Of a stretch of 64,000 nucleotides of DNA, positions 42,598 through 51,867 are shown one piece after another. Each line of letters starts with the position of its first letter. Position 1 is the stretch's first letter. A model generated the notes under the pieces. The model saw only the letters and a program-made list of their open reading frames with translations. It did no database searches and was not told where the DNA came from. The stretch comes from JAAYTY01 sp964569245. GTDB taxonomy: Bacteria > Fermentibacterota > Fermentibacteria > Fermentibacterales > Fermentibacteraceae. The translations under genes and the position numbers were made by a program. Location: NCBI GenBank assembly GCA_964569245.1, contig CAZMTK010000011.1, positions 1 through 64,000 on the forward strand. The letters are read 5' to 3'.

Positions 42598-43871
42598 TGC
42601 GCCGTCCCGGGTTGCGGGTTCTCTCGCAGCTCTATGTCAGGGAGCTGCGCTGCGCGTTGCGCGACAGGACAATCGTCTCGAACACCATCCTCCTGCCGAT
42701 CCTCATGTACCCTTTCGTCATCTGGCTGGCCTTCACGGTGATGTCGCTCGTGATGTCAAGGTCGGAGGGCCTGATGCCGGAGGTCGGAGTTGCGCCCGGC
42801 TTCACCGACCCTCCAGCGATTCTGGCTGCCCTGTCGAGCGAGGGCCTCTCGCTGAAAGGCACTGATTCGTCCACGGGTGCCTCGATGGTCGGGGAAGGCA
42901 TTCTGCCCGCGATGGTGGCCCCCTCCTCCGACGCCCCCGCAGGGCTTCAGAGCGCCATCGTACTGTTCGACGGCTCCAGCGAGGCCGGGAGGACGGCAGC
43001 CGGACGCGTGGAGGACGCCCTCTCCGAGATGCGCGAGAGGGCCGTTCGGAGGCTTCTCCCCGGGATTGGAGTGACGCCCCAGCGCTGGGCCGGCTTCAGG
43101 CTGAGAACCTCGAACACCGCCAGCTCGAGGCAGATGGGCAGTTTCATACTCTCCCTCATGATACCCGCGACTTTCGTGGTGATGGTGTCGGTGGGCTGCT
43201 TCTACACAGCGATAGACGCCTTCGCCGGCGAGCGGGAGAGGGCGACCTTCGAGACGCTTCTCTCCACCTCCGCACCTCGGTTCGGCATCATCGCATCGAA
43301 ATACCTCTATGTAGCTACCTTCGGTGTGGTCTCCGGCCTACTCAACCTGGGAGCCATCGCTGTTTCCCTCCCCGCCATGCTTTCGCCGCTCCTCAGGAGC
43401 GCCGGGGAGAGCGTTTCGTTCGAGCTGGGCGCCGGTCAGCTCGCGTCAGCGGCGGGAGCCGGGGTTCTTCTCGCGCTGTTCCTCTCTTCAGGCATGCTCC
43501 TGTTCGCCTGCGTCGCCAGGAGCTTCAAGGAGGGGCAGGCGATGGTCATGCCCTTCTATCTCGTCGCCATTCTGCCCGTGATGTTCCTCCAAACGCCAGG
43601 GCTCGAGCTGAACCCCGTTCTGAAGGCACTTCCGGTGGTGAGCTCCGTACTCCTCATGCGGTCGGGCCTGCAGGGCGATGTGGATGTGCCTCTTTCCCTG
43701 GCATCGGTCGTCACCACGCTGGCGGGAGTCGCGCTGCTCCTCCTCGCTGCCGCCTGGCTGCTTCGGCATGAGGAGGCCGTAACCGGAAGCTACAGCGGCT
43801 CCCCTGCGGCCCTTGTCCGCAGACTGCTGGGCCCTGCCGCCAGGGCCTCGAAGGGACCGGTGGACGCGTAG
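42597..43871 (+). CDS. ABC-2 type export permease (NatB-like)
   Basis: The 424-residue protein has one N-terminal helix, a large periplasmic insert (about 55-165), and five or six C-terminal helices. The segment AIDAFAGERERATFETLLSTS is the coupling motif typical of NatB/YhaP-type permeases. Such systems export sodium, antibiotics or peptides, or regulate proteases. It is followed after three bases by its ATPase, and the second permease at 44626-46596 shares the same AGEREKGTLETLLSTSA motif, so the pair are likely two halves of one transporter. Confidence 0.85.
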   Translation: MRRPGLRVLSQLYVRELRCALRDRTIVSNTILLPILMYPFVIWLAFTVMSLVMSRSEGLMPEVGVAPGFTDPPAILAALSSEGLSLKGTDSSTGASMVGEGILPAMVAPSSDAPAGLQSAIVLFDGSSEAGRTAAGRVEDALSEMRERAVRRLLPGIGVTPQRWAGFRLRTSNTASSRQMGSFILSLMIPATFVVMVSVGCFYTAIDAFAGERERATFETLLSTSAPRFGIIASKYLYVATFGVVSGLLNLGAIAVSLPAMLSPLLRSAGESVSFELGAGQLASAAGAGVLLALFLSSGMLLFACVARSFKEGQAMVMPFYLVAILPVMFLQTPGLELNPVLKALPVVSSVLLMRSGLQGDVDVPLSLASVVTTLAGVALLLLAAAWLLRHEEAVTGSYSGSPAALVRRLLGPAARASKGPVDA

Positions 43872-43874
43872 GGG

Positions 43875-44624
43875 ATGGAAACCGCTGTAGAGATCAGGAA
43901 GCTCGTCAAGGTCTATCACGATGACGCTCGTGGTGACATAAGGGCCGTGGACGGCATCGACCTCGAGGCCCGCAGGGGCGAGGTGCTGGGCCTCCTCGGC
44001 GTGAACGGCGCCGGCAAGACCACCACGCTGCGCATCCTCGCTACGATACTCTCGCCGACGAGCGGAACCGCGCTTGTGATGGGCCACGACGTCATGACCG
44101 AGCCCGAGGAGGCCAGGCGCTCCCTGGGCTACTACTCCTCCTCGACGGCGCTGTATCCCAGGCTGACGGCCAGGGAGACCCTCGAGTTCTTCGCACGGAT
44201 AAACGGCTATCCGTCCGATCTCGTGAGGAGGAGGGTGGACGAGCTGATAGAGGGCATGGGGATGTCGCAGTTCGCAGGGTCGCGCGTCGAGAAGCTGTCG
44301 CAGGGCATGAAGCAGAAGGTCTCCATAGCGAGGACGATCGTGCACGAGCCGGGAGTGCTGGTCTTCGACGAGCCGACCGCCGGGCTGGACGTGCTGAACG
44401 CGCACGACATGCTGGAGATGATCCGGGATCTCGGCCGCTCCGGGCACACGGTGGTGTTCTCGACCCACATCATGTCCGAGGCCCAGAGGATCTGCGACCG
44501 CATCGCCATCATCCACTCGGGGAGGATCAGGGCGGTGGGAACCCCCGAGAGCCTCATGTCCTCGACGGGCGCACACTCGCTCGAGGAGGCTTTCATCGAG
44601 CTGGTCAGGAGCGGGGAGGCCTGA
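43875..44624 (+). CDS. ABC transporter ATP-binding protein (NatA-like)
   Basis: The 249-residue ATPase has Walker A GVNGAGKT (42-49), signature KLSQGMKQKVSIART, Walker B VLVFDEPTAGLDV and the STHIM switch. The length and the MKQKV signature are typical of NatA-type exporters. It lies between two permease genes, which would form a heterodimeric channel with it. The start is ATG 43875 with a GGGG-rich upstream site. Confidence 0.92.
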   Translation: METAVEIRKLVKVYHDDARGDIRAVDGIDLEARRGEVLGLLGVNGAGKTTTLRILATILSPTSGTALVMGHDVMTEPEEARRSLGYYSSSTALYPRLTARETLEFFARINGYPSDLVRRRVDELIEGMGMSQFAGSRVEKLSQGMKQKVSIARTIVHEPGVLVFDEPTAGLDVLNAHDMLEMIRDLGRSGHTVVFSTHIMSEAQRICDRIAIIHSGRIRAVGTPESLMSSTGAHSLEEAFIELVRSGEA

Positions 44625-44625
44625 G

Positions 44626-46596
44626 TTGACACCCTTCCGGAGGATAGCCCTGCTCTGGCGCCTGGAGATGAGGTCCCTCCTCAGGGATCGCAGGACCCTC
44701 GTCGTCTCGGTCGTGCTGCCGGCGGTAATCATGCCGGTCATGCTCTCGGCCGGCCGCTGGATGGACAGCGTCAGGCGCAGGCAGGCCGGGACGGACACAT
44801 ACCGCTATGCAGTGACAGGGCCGGAGGCAGCGGAAGCCGAAAGCCTCCTCGCTCTGGCCCTGTCGGGAGAGGACAGGTTCGAGAACGTCCCGCCCCCGCC
44901 TGGAGACTCCGACTCCCTCCTCGCCTCGGGAGCCCTGGATGCTCTGGTGAGGGCTTTCAGGAAGCCCTCCACGGGCGGTGCAGGAGTCCTCCTCGTCAGG
45001 ATAGACTACAGGGAGGACATTCCGAGATCAGAGACCATGGCGGGCATTCTCGCCGCCAGGCTCGACTCCCTCCTTCTGACCTTCAGGATCGCGCTCCTCT
45101 CGGAGCACGGCCTGCCCTACGGCCGGGACTCGGACCTGGTGACGAAGATAGACGCGGCGCCTCGGTGGAGGACGTCCGGCGCGAAGCTTGGAGCGTTCGC
45201 CACCGCCTTCGTCCTCCTGTTCCTCCTTTCCGGGGCTGCCGTGGCATCTACCGATTCGATAGCGGGCGAGCGCGAGAAGGGGACCCTGGAGACGCTCCTC
45301 TCCACAAGCGCGGCGAGGAGCGAGATAGTCGGCGCCAAGCTCCTGGCCGTGGTTTCCGTAGGCATCGCCACGGTTCTGATACAGGCATTCAACTTCGTTC
45401 TATACATGGGGCTGAGGATCCTCCCGTTCGAGAGCGAAGTGGCGCTCAGAGTGACTCCGGGAACCGCTGCGGCGCTCTTCGCCCTGCTGCTTCCAGTCGC
45501 GGTTCTCGCATCGGGCGCCATGCTGTATCTCAGCGCCACTTCGCGGACCGCCAGGGAGGCCCAGTTCATGTCGGGACCGGTCATGATACTGGGCCTCGTG
45601 CCTGCTCTTGCGCCGCTCATGCCCGGGCTGAGCGCCCGGTCCCCGGTTCTTCTCGTTCCGGTCGCCGGAGCTTCCGTGTGCCTGCGGGAGGCGCTGGCCG
45701 GCAGGACGGACTGGCTGTGTACTGGCGTCGCGGCTCTGTCCACCGCGGCAGCAGCAGCACTCCTGGCCTGGCGTTCGGCAGCCGCCCTCTCATCGGAGGA
45801 CCTGCTCTTCGCGACGGAGGCTTCCACGCCGGGGCCGCGCACGTTCGCGAGGAGTTCCACCAGAATGTTCACGGCCCTCTGGGTGGTTTCAGTGATCTTC
45901 TCGCTGCAGGCGGCCGGGAGCATGGACGCGAGGCTGCTGCTGACCGTCAACCTGGTGGTCATAGTACTGGGGGGCTCCGTGCTCATGGCGGTCAAGAACA
46001 GGCTGAGACCGGAACGCGACATGGGCTTCCGGTGGCCGGGGCCTGTGCCCCTTCTGCTGGGCGTTCCGGGCGCGCTGGCCGGGATCGTCCTCGCAATCGG
46101 GGCTTTCAGGCTGGCCAGCCTGGCATGGCCGGTGGGCTCCACGGAGCTGGAGGCCTTCGCAAGGGCTCTGATGCCCGGCGACATGGGCCGCGTGCAGGCA
46201 GCCCTGTTCCTGTGCGTCATGCCTGCGCTGTGCGAAGAGACGGCTTTCAGAGGGCTTCTGCTCGGAACCCTGTCGAGGACGGGAAGCAGGACGGGCGCCC
46301 TTCTGATATCGGCCTTCTTCTTCTCCCTTTTCCACTTCTCGTGGTTCAGGCTCGTTCCGACGGCAGTCCTCGGCCTTCTTCTGGGTTTCGCCGCCCTCCT
46401 GTCCGGCTCGATCTATCCGGCGATGCTCTGGCACTCCCTCAACAACGCGGTCGTGCTGCTTCCGGGGAGCCTTCCAGGGTGGCTGGAGACGATGCACCCC
46501 GCATGGTACGCAGTGCCGGCGATCGTACTTGCGGTGGTTTTCTTCGGGATGTACAGGTTCTCCGAGGAATCGGGCCTCAGGCGGACCCCTCGCTGA
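44626..46596 (+). CDS. ABC-2 permease fused to a CPBP/CAAX-type intramembrane protease domain
   Basis: The first about 390 residues form an ABC-2 permease (TDSIAGEREKGTLETLLSTS). After a linker (about 390-440) come more membrane helices carrying the three CPBP motifs: EETAFRG (EExxxR), FFSLFHF (FxxxH) and HSLNN (HxxxN). CPBP members include Rce1-type CAAX proteases, bacteriocin self-immunity proteins and adapters. Joining one to an export permease suggests that a substrate is cut while exported, which is an inference. Start TTG 44626 follows the ATPase stop by one base. Its end overlaps the opposing kinase gene by 20 bases. Confidence 0.88.
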   Translation: MTPFRRIALLWRLEMRSLLRDRRTLVVSVVLPAVIMPVMLSAGRWMDSVRRRQAGTDTYRYAVTGPEAAEAESLLALALSGEDRFENVPPPPGDSDSLLASGALDALVRAFRKPSTGGAGVLLVRIDYREDIPRSETMAGILAARLDSLLLTFRIALLSEHGLPYGRDSDLVTKIDAAPRWRTSGAKLGAFATAFVLLFLLSGAAVASTDSIAGEREKGTLETLLSTSAARSEIVGAKLLAVVSVGIATVLIQAFNFVLYMGLRILPFESEVALRVTPGTAAALFALLLPVAVLASGAMLYLSATSRTAREAQFMSGPVMILGLVPALAPLMPGLSARSPVLLVPVAGASVCLREALAGRTDWLCTGVAALSTAAAAALLAWRSAAALSSEDLLFATEASTPGPRTFARSSTRMFTALWVVSVIFSLQAAGSMDARLLLTVNLVVIVLGGSVLMAVKNRLRPERDMGFRWPGPVPLLLGVPGALAGIVLAIGAFRLASLAWPVGSTELEAFARALMPGDMGRVQAALFLCVMPALCEETAFRGLLLGTLSRTGSRTGALLISAFFFSLFHFSWFRLVPTAVLGLLLGFAALLSGSIYPAMLWHSLNNAVVLLPGSLPGWLETMHPAWYAVPAIVLAVVFFGMYRFSEESGLRRTPR

Positions 46597-48931
46597 GCGC
46601 ACCTTCGAGAGCGTCTATCCTGAAGGGCTTCAGGATGACCCCGTCCGGAGTCACCCCGCCGAGCCTGTCGGTGATCTCGCTCTCGTTGTAGCCGCTCGAG
46701 ATGAGGATCCTCACCGCCGGGGCAGATGCTCTCATGAGCTTCAGGACCTCGGCTCCGTCCATGCCCGGCATGACGAGGTCGAGAAGCACATGCCCGAACC
46801 TGTCGGGTTCTCTGGAGAGGAGATCGAGACCCTCGGCCCCGCTCCCGGCGGCAACGGCATCGTAGCCCAGCTTCTCCAGCATCCGCAGCAGGACGCTCCT
46901 CACGATCTCCTCGTCGTCGATCACGAGAACGCTCTTCCTGCCCATCACCGGGGCGGTACGGACCGAGGAAGCCGAATCCTCCGGGCTGGAGACCGCAGGC
47001 AGAGCGATCCTGAAAGTCGTCCCGCGCCCAGTCTCGCTGAAGACGCGGATGGCGCCGTGGTGGGCGCGAACGATTCCCAGAACAGCTGCGAGACCGATGC
47101 CCCTGCCCTGGAGCCTGGTGTTGAAGAAGGGATCGAATATCCTGGAGGCGGTGCGCTCGTCCATTCCGGGGCCGGAGTCCGAAACCTCGAGCGTGGCATA
47201 GATTCCGGGAGACAGGCTGTCGTTCACATAGCAGCTCCTCAGGTATTCCCTGTCGCAGTACATTCTGCCCGTGCGAACGACGATCGAGCCCGTGCCGGAT
47301 CCGGCTCCGATCTCTTCCCCTGCGTTCGAGACGAGGTTCAGCAAGGCCTGCTGCAGTTCCACCGGATCGCCGAGCACCGGGGGCAGGTCGGTCGCCAGGT
47401 CGAATCTCAGGACGACCCCCTCGGGCATGTTCACACTCAGAAGCTCGGCCATGCTCCTGACCAGGTCGCTGAGATCCAGCGGCTCGCTGGCAGCCCGGCT
47501 CCTGCCGGAGTATGCCATCAGCTGGCGGCACAGGTCGGCGGCACGACGGGCCGACACCTCGATCTGACCGAGATACGACGAGCACGCCGTGCGATCCGCC
47601 AGCGAGTCCGCCGCAAGCTCCGCATTGCCCAGGATGCCCATCAGCAGGTTGTTGAAGTCGTGGGCCATGCCTCCAGCCAGGAGGCCCATGCTCTCCAGCT
47701 TCTGGCTCTGCCTGATCTGCTCGTCGAGCCGAGCCCTGCTCTCCTCCTGCGCCTTCCGTTCCGTGATGTCGCGGATCAGCGCTATGAAGCCTGACCATGC
47801 GCCGGAGAGAGTGACCGGCGAAAGCCTCGCGGAGTACCACATCACGCTGCCGTGCATGTCGAGCGAGTACTCGAACTCGACTGTCCTGCCCCTCGCAAGG
47901 TCCTTCAGCGCGGAACTGATCTGCCCTGCGATGGGCTGTGGCAGGACTTCGTCGAACCTCCTTCCCAGGAAGGCGCTGGGCGGCATGATCAGCTCGATCC
48001 TGGGGGAGTTGTAGAACAGGAACCTGCCCTCCGCATCGAATCTGAAGATGGTGTCGGTCATCGAGGAGAGGACGCTCCTCATCATGCTCTCGGACTCGCG
48101 CAGCTCCCTTTCGACGCTGAGCCTCGCGCTGACGTCCCGCATTATCCCGAGGACCCTCGGCTCGGCACCCGCCTCCAGCGGTATCGTGCTCACCTCGATG
48201 TCCACCAGCCTGCCCGACTTGTTCCTTATCCTCAGCCCGTACTGGCTCGGTATCGGCCTGTTCTCGCTCCTCGCGGCGAAGCGCTCCTCCATGAAAGCCC
48301 TGCCCTCGTCGTCGAGGAACACGTTGTAGTCGAAGGTCTGCCTCGTTACTTCGGCGAAGCTGTATCCGGTAATCGAGCAGAAGGCCGGGTTGACGTACAG
48401 GTAGTGTCGTCCCTGCAGTATGTAGATGCCGTCGAAGGAGTTCTCGACGATGGTCCGGTACAGCTGCTCGCTGTTCCGGAGAGCCTCCTCCGCCGCGAGC
48501 TGCCGGGCTTCGTCCCTGAGAGAGAAAACCCAGCCCTTCGTGCCGGACGCCTGATCCCGCACCGCGCGGGACGTCGCGCTGACGTACTTCGCAGCTCCGT
48601 CCACGCTCTGGAGACGCATCCTGGACTCGCGAGACCTCTTCCTCGTGCTTCCGCCCAATGCTTCCACCGGGTCGGCGACAGGCTCGCCCGAGCGGGGATC
48701 GAAGAGCTTCAGGAGCTCCGAGACGGGCATGCCTTCGGCCTGGGAGGAACGGAGCCCTATGAGCTGTTCGGCAGCCCTGTTCATGAAGGTCACGATGCGA
48801 TCCTGATCGCACGATACGAGCGCGTCGCCCGAAGCCTCGAGGCAGGCTTCGACCCAGAAGTGCCGCCTCTCCGATCCCTCAGCAGGTGTTTCCCGGCCTT
48901 CTCTTCCCAGGGAGCCCTCCCTCCGCGGCAC
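46577..48931 (-). CDS. PAS-containing hybrid histidine kinase with receiver domain
   Basis: The 784-residue soluble kinase has three PAS domains (about 25-145, 155-270 and 282-390). A HisKA domain has the phospho-acceptor H424 in AGGMAHDFNNLL. An HATPase domain reads NLVSNAGEEIGAG (N box), DSGPGMDE and GRGIGLAAVLGIV. A C-terminal receiver starts near 666 with phospho-acceptor D718 in HVLLDLVMPGMDG. No membrane segment is seen, so it senses a cytoplasmic signal. There is no output domain and no partner regulator next to it. The start is GTG 48931. Confidence 0.92.
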   Translation of the reverse strand: MPRREGSLGREGRETPAEGSERRHFWVEACLEASGDALVSCDQDRIVTFMNRAAEQLIGLRSSQAEGMPVSELLKLFDPRSGEPVADPVEALGGSTRKRSRESRMRLQSVDGAAKYVSATSRAVRDQASGTKGWVFSLRDEARQLAAEEALRNSEQLYRTIVENSFDGIYILQGRHYLYVNPAFCSITGYSFAEVTRQTFDYNVFLDDEGRAFMEERFAARSENRPIPSQYGLRIRNKSGRLVDIEVSTIPLEAGAEPRVLGIMRDVSARLSVERELRESESMMRSVLSSMTDTIFRFDAEGRFLFYNSPRIELIMPPSAFLGRRFDEVLPQPIAGQISSALKDLARGRTVEFEYSLDMHGSVMWYSARLSPVTLSGAWSGFIALIRDITERKAQEESRARLDEQIRQSQKLESMGLLAGGMAHDFNNLLMGILGNAELAADSLADRTACSSYLGQIEVSARRAADLCRQLMAYSGRSRAASEPLDLSDLVRSMAELLSVNMPEGVVLRFDLATDLPPVLGDPVELQQALLNLVSNAGEEIGAGSGTGSIVVRTGRMYCDREYLRSCYVNDSLSPGIYATLEVSDSGPGMDERTASRIFDPFFNTRLQGRGIGLAAVLGIVRAHHGAIRVFSETGRGTTFRIALPAVSSPEDSASSVRTAPVMGRKSVLVIDDEEIVRSVLLRMLEKLGYDAVAAGSGAEGLDLLSREPDRFGHVLLDLVMPGMDGAEVLKLMRASAPAVRILISSGYNESEITDRLGGVTPDGVILKPFRIDALEGALSEGSA

Positions 48932-49029
48932 GACTCCGCGACTGCGCCACAGTGAAGATAGCCCATGGAAGGCAGATGCGGGAGAGGGCAGCAGTCAGCC
49001 GGGGCGCAGCCGGCTCCGCCCGGTTCGGG

Positions 49030-50922
49030 TCAGTTCTCGGCCAGGACTATTATCCTGTCCCCCGGCTGGAAGGTGATCTGCCTGCTCTTCTCTGGGTTGA
49101 TCACCACTCCGTGCGCGGAGCCTGGATCGTGAGCCCTGGACAGGATCCTGTAGCCGATGGCGACCTCGCGCTTCATCCTCGCGGACTCCACGACGGTATA
49201 GAAGTCGAGGGGCCTGCCGACGGTCACGTAGCCCTCCACCGGCTTCAGATACACCTCGGAGCCCTCGGGATCGAACAGGTCGCTGAACAGACCCTTGAGC
49301 TTGGGGTTCTCCGCTATCTGCGTGATCATCAGACTGATCAGCTTGTCGCTGACGATGAAGTCGTCGGCTCTGGTCACCTCGGCCAGCTGGCGGTTCCTGT
49401 CGTCGAGCATCTCGCTCACTATCGAGAAGTCGCGCCCGGAGCGCTCCCTGATGCTGCGGAGGTGGAGCAGGGTGATGAGGGTTCTGGCGTCGGCCTGCTG
49501 GGGGGACATGGTGTCGGAGTAGCTGTGCACTATCACGTGGTCGAACGACGGCACGTCCAGCCCCTCGAGCACGTCTCTGTCGGTCGTGCTCCCCGTGGCC
49601 CAGGTGACGGCGATGCTTCGGAACGGGCCGGAGGCTACCGATGCGAGCTCTTCCTCCTTCTCGACGTCGGCTACCAGAGTGACGGTGGAGCCGGAGGACA
49701 CGTATCCGTCCAGCTCGCGGATCACTACCGGCACCCTGCCGTTCCATCCCAGGATCAGCGTTCTCTCAGGAGCGGGCGCCGGGGGCGGCATGTTCACCAC
49801 CAGGTCCCTCCGGACGGGCGGGGCTGCAGTTCCGGAAAGCCTCACCGTATCGTCGTCCTCGGAGATGGCGATCACCCTGTCACCCTTCTCGAACACGGTG
49901 TCCATCGGAGGATTCACCATGGTGTTCCCATCGGCCCTGCAGATGCCTATGACCGCCGAGTCCTCGTACATGAACAGGGATTCCCCGAAGCTCCTGCCCA
50001 CGAGAGCGGGCTCCTCCGCGAAGTAGATCTCGTCGCCGCCGAAATCGAGCAGCTCGGTATAGACGATCGACAGCCCCGACTGCCTGCACGTCTGTGCGCT
50101 GATGCGGGCTATCATGTCCCCCGCGAGGATGAGCTGCGCCTCGCTCCGCCCCACCATCTCGGCCACCTCGAGATTGTCGGGATCGTCGATTACTCCTACG
50201 ATGTGATACGGTTCGCGGCGCCGGTTGGGGTTGTTGACCAGCGCGAGAACGGTCTTGATCACCGACGAGTCGGGGTCGCCGTCATCCGGCGGAAGGACGA
50301 CGATCGCGCGAGCGCCGTGGTGATTGATGATCTCCAGGTCGCCGAGCTCTATCGGACACCCCGTCCGGCACACGATCCTGGTCGTCTTCGAATCCGGCAC
50401 ATGGGCCCTGATCTCGTCCTCCATCTCCACCTTGTCCTTCTCGGCGAGGACTGCGATGCAGGCGTGCTTCCTGTTCTCGTTGGCGGTCACGAGCTCCGAG
50501 ATGACCGTGAAGATCTGCGGAGACCATCCGAGGATCACCGTGTGACCCTCCTCCGCGACGAAGGACTTCCCCTTGCGGAGCTGCTCGAGCTTGGAGTCGA
50601 TGCCCGTCGTGATTATGCCTATCAGGGTCCCCACCACGAAGATGCCGCCGATCGTGACCGCAAGCATCGCCAGCAGGAAGGGCACCGGTCCGGTGTCTCC
50701 CCCCATCGTCCCAGCGTCCAGAGTCCTCATGAGTCCAGACCACGCCACGCCGACGAATCCCCTGCCCTCAGGATCCACGCCCGTGGCGATCACGAACACC
50801 GAGACGAGCGAGATCAGCAGCACTGCCAGGACGAAGAGCATTCCGATCATCGCGGCCGGGCCGCGGGACGCGAGGTTGTCGAAGGCATAGCGCAGCCTGT
50901 GCCTGAGCGTGATCCTGGTCAC
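49030..50922 (-). CDS. CASTOR/POLLUX-type ion channel with RCK (TrkA-N) domains
   Basis: The 630-residue protein has a short membrane part (about 25-120, with MRTLDAGTMGGDTGPVPF at the pore position) followed by two large Rossmann/RCK units. The first has HTVILGWSPQIFTVISEL and AIVVLPPDDGDPDSSVIKT. The second has RTLILGWNGRVPVVIREL and HVIVHSYSDTMSPQQADAR. This matches the plant CASTOR/POLLUX family of calcium/potassium channels and their bacterial relatives. A TrkA-C-like end closes it (QITFQPGDRIIVLAEN). I chose GTG 50922, which has a strong GGGAGGAG site, over GTG 50973. Confidence 0.85.
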   Translation of the reverse strand: MTRITLRHRLRYAFDNLASRGPAAMIGMLFVLAVLLISLVSVFVIATGVDPEGRGFVGVAWSGLMRTLDAGTMGGDTGPVPFLLAMLAVTIGGIFVVGTLIGIITTGIDSKLEQLRKGKSFVAEEGHTVILGWSPQIFTVISELVTANENRKHACIAVLAEKDKVEMEDEIRAHVPDSKTTRIVCRTGCPIELGDLEIINHHGARAIVVLPPDDGDPDSSVIKTVLALVNNPNRRREPYHIVGVIDDPDNLEVAEMVGRSEAQLILAGDMIARISAQTCRQSGLSIVYTELLDFGGDEIYFAEEPALVGRSFGESLFMYEDSAVIGICRADGNTMVNPPMDTVFEKGDRVIAISEDDDTVRLSGTAAPPVRRDLVVNMPPPAPAPERTLILGWNGRVPVVIRELDGYVSSGSTVTLVADVEKEEELASVASGPFRSIAVTWATGSTTDRDVLEGLDVPSFDHVIVHSYSDTMSPQQADARTLITLLHLRSIRERSGRDFSIVSEMLDDRNRQLAEVTRADDFIVSDKLISLMITQIAENPKLKGLFSDLFDPEGSEVYLKPVEGYVTVGRPLDFYTVVESARMKREVAIGYRILSRAHDPGSAHGVVINPEKSRQITFQPGDRIIVLAEN

Positions 50923-51004
50923 CTGCCGGACTCCTCCCGTGAATCCCTGCGGCCCCTCCGTCTCGGACGGCACCCGTGCTTCGACGGCGCCGAACCGGAC
51001 AGAC

Positions 51005-51793
51005 TCAGCCCCTGGGGGCTCTCTCTATCGATATCGCGCTCCTTATGCTCTCGATCTTCCTGGACTTCCTTCCGATGTTCCAGACCAGGAAGGAGTCCTG
51101 CTGCCTCCTTGCTTCGCTCGTGTAGTTGACGATGATCCTTCCGAATCCCATGAGTCTCTCCAGGATGTCGCCGGTGTCAACGCTTGTGGAGTACTCCTCG
51201 CGGCCTATCTGGGTGCCCGTCTCCGTAATGCCTGACTGGATGTTGATGTAGTTGGGCGTCAGCACGGCGTATTTGAACATCCCGCGCAGCCAGGAGATGG
51301 CGATCGCGGTCAGGAAGACAAGCGCGATGAGGAGGTAGCCCAGGCCGTTCATCTGCACGCTGAGACCGCCGATGAAGTCCACGAACGGGTCCAGGAAGCC
51401 GAGGAACGCCATCCAGATGCCTGCGCCTATGACGAACAGGAGCATGATGAGCACTTCCTTCACGCCGACCTGGAACTCCTCGACGATGAAGTTGCAGAGG
51501 AAGACGAACAGCCATACGGTCCCCAGGGTGCCCAGAGTGCTCTCCGATGCGCCGAGAACGCTCGCGATGAAGCAGACGACGGACACGACCACTGTGGGCA
51601 TGTAGATGACCTTCCTGCTCCAGTCGAAGATCACCAGCCACTCATTGATGTCCGGATTGTTCTTCAGCTCCCTGTCTATCTCGGATCTTGTGCGGATCGT
51701 CTTCCTCATGAGGAGGTAGATGCCCAGGCCGATCAGTGCGATCAGCAGCGGCAGGAAGAACACTATCCACCTGGTTGTGTCCCAGTCGCCCAT
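51005..51793 (-). CDS. Membrane protein with PH-like domain
   Basis: The 262-residue product has an N-terminal helix (WIVFFLPLLIALIGLGIYLL), then a charged stretch. Four more hydrophobic helices follow, and then a soluble C-terminal domain (about 185-255, YAVLTPNYINIQSGITETG) that resembles bacterial PH (YdbS/bPH2) domains with its TVxxNxI-type strand pattern. It ends 82 bases before the channel gene and probably is its companion. I chose ATG 51793, five bases after GGAGG. The function is unknown. Confidence 0.65.
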   Translation of the reverse strand: MGDWDTTRWIVFFLPLLIALIGLGIYLLMRKTIRTRSEIDRELKNNPDINEWLVIFDWSRKVIYMPTVVVSVVCFIASVLGASESTLGTLGTVWLFVFLCNFIVEEFQVGVKEVLIMLLFVIGAGIWMAFLGFLDPFVDFIGGLSVQMNGLGYLLIALVFLTAIAISWLRGMFKYAVLTPNYINIQSGITETGTQIGREEYSTSVDTGDILERLMGFGRIIVNYTSEARRQQDSFLVWNIGRKSRKIESIRSAISIERAPRG

Positions 51794-51812
51794 TCCAGCC
51801 TCCACTCCTGCA

Positions 51813-51831
51813 ACGCTCCAGTCGGGAGCGT
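51813..51831. terminator. Seven-base-stem hairpin between the kinase and the membrane-protein gene
   Basis: ACGCTCC (51813-51819), a five-base loop and GGAGCGT (51825-51831) are perfectly complementary. It lies just downstream of the kinase ending at 51868 and upstream of the gene starting at 51793. The lack of a T-run makes termination uncertain. Confidence 0.4.
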
Positions 51832-51867
51832 GGATGCGCGATCAGGCGGAGCTCGGCATGCCCCGCA

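Noticed and set aside
48997..49015. Hairpin after the ion-channel gene
   Set aside because: A six-base GC stem without a T-run in a GC-rich gap is not enough to call a terminator.
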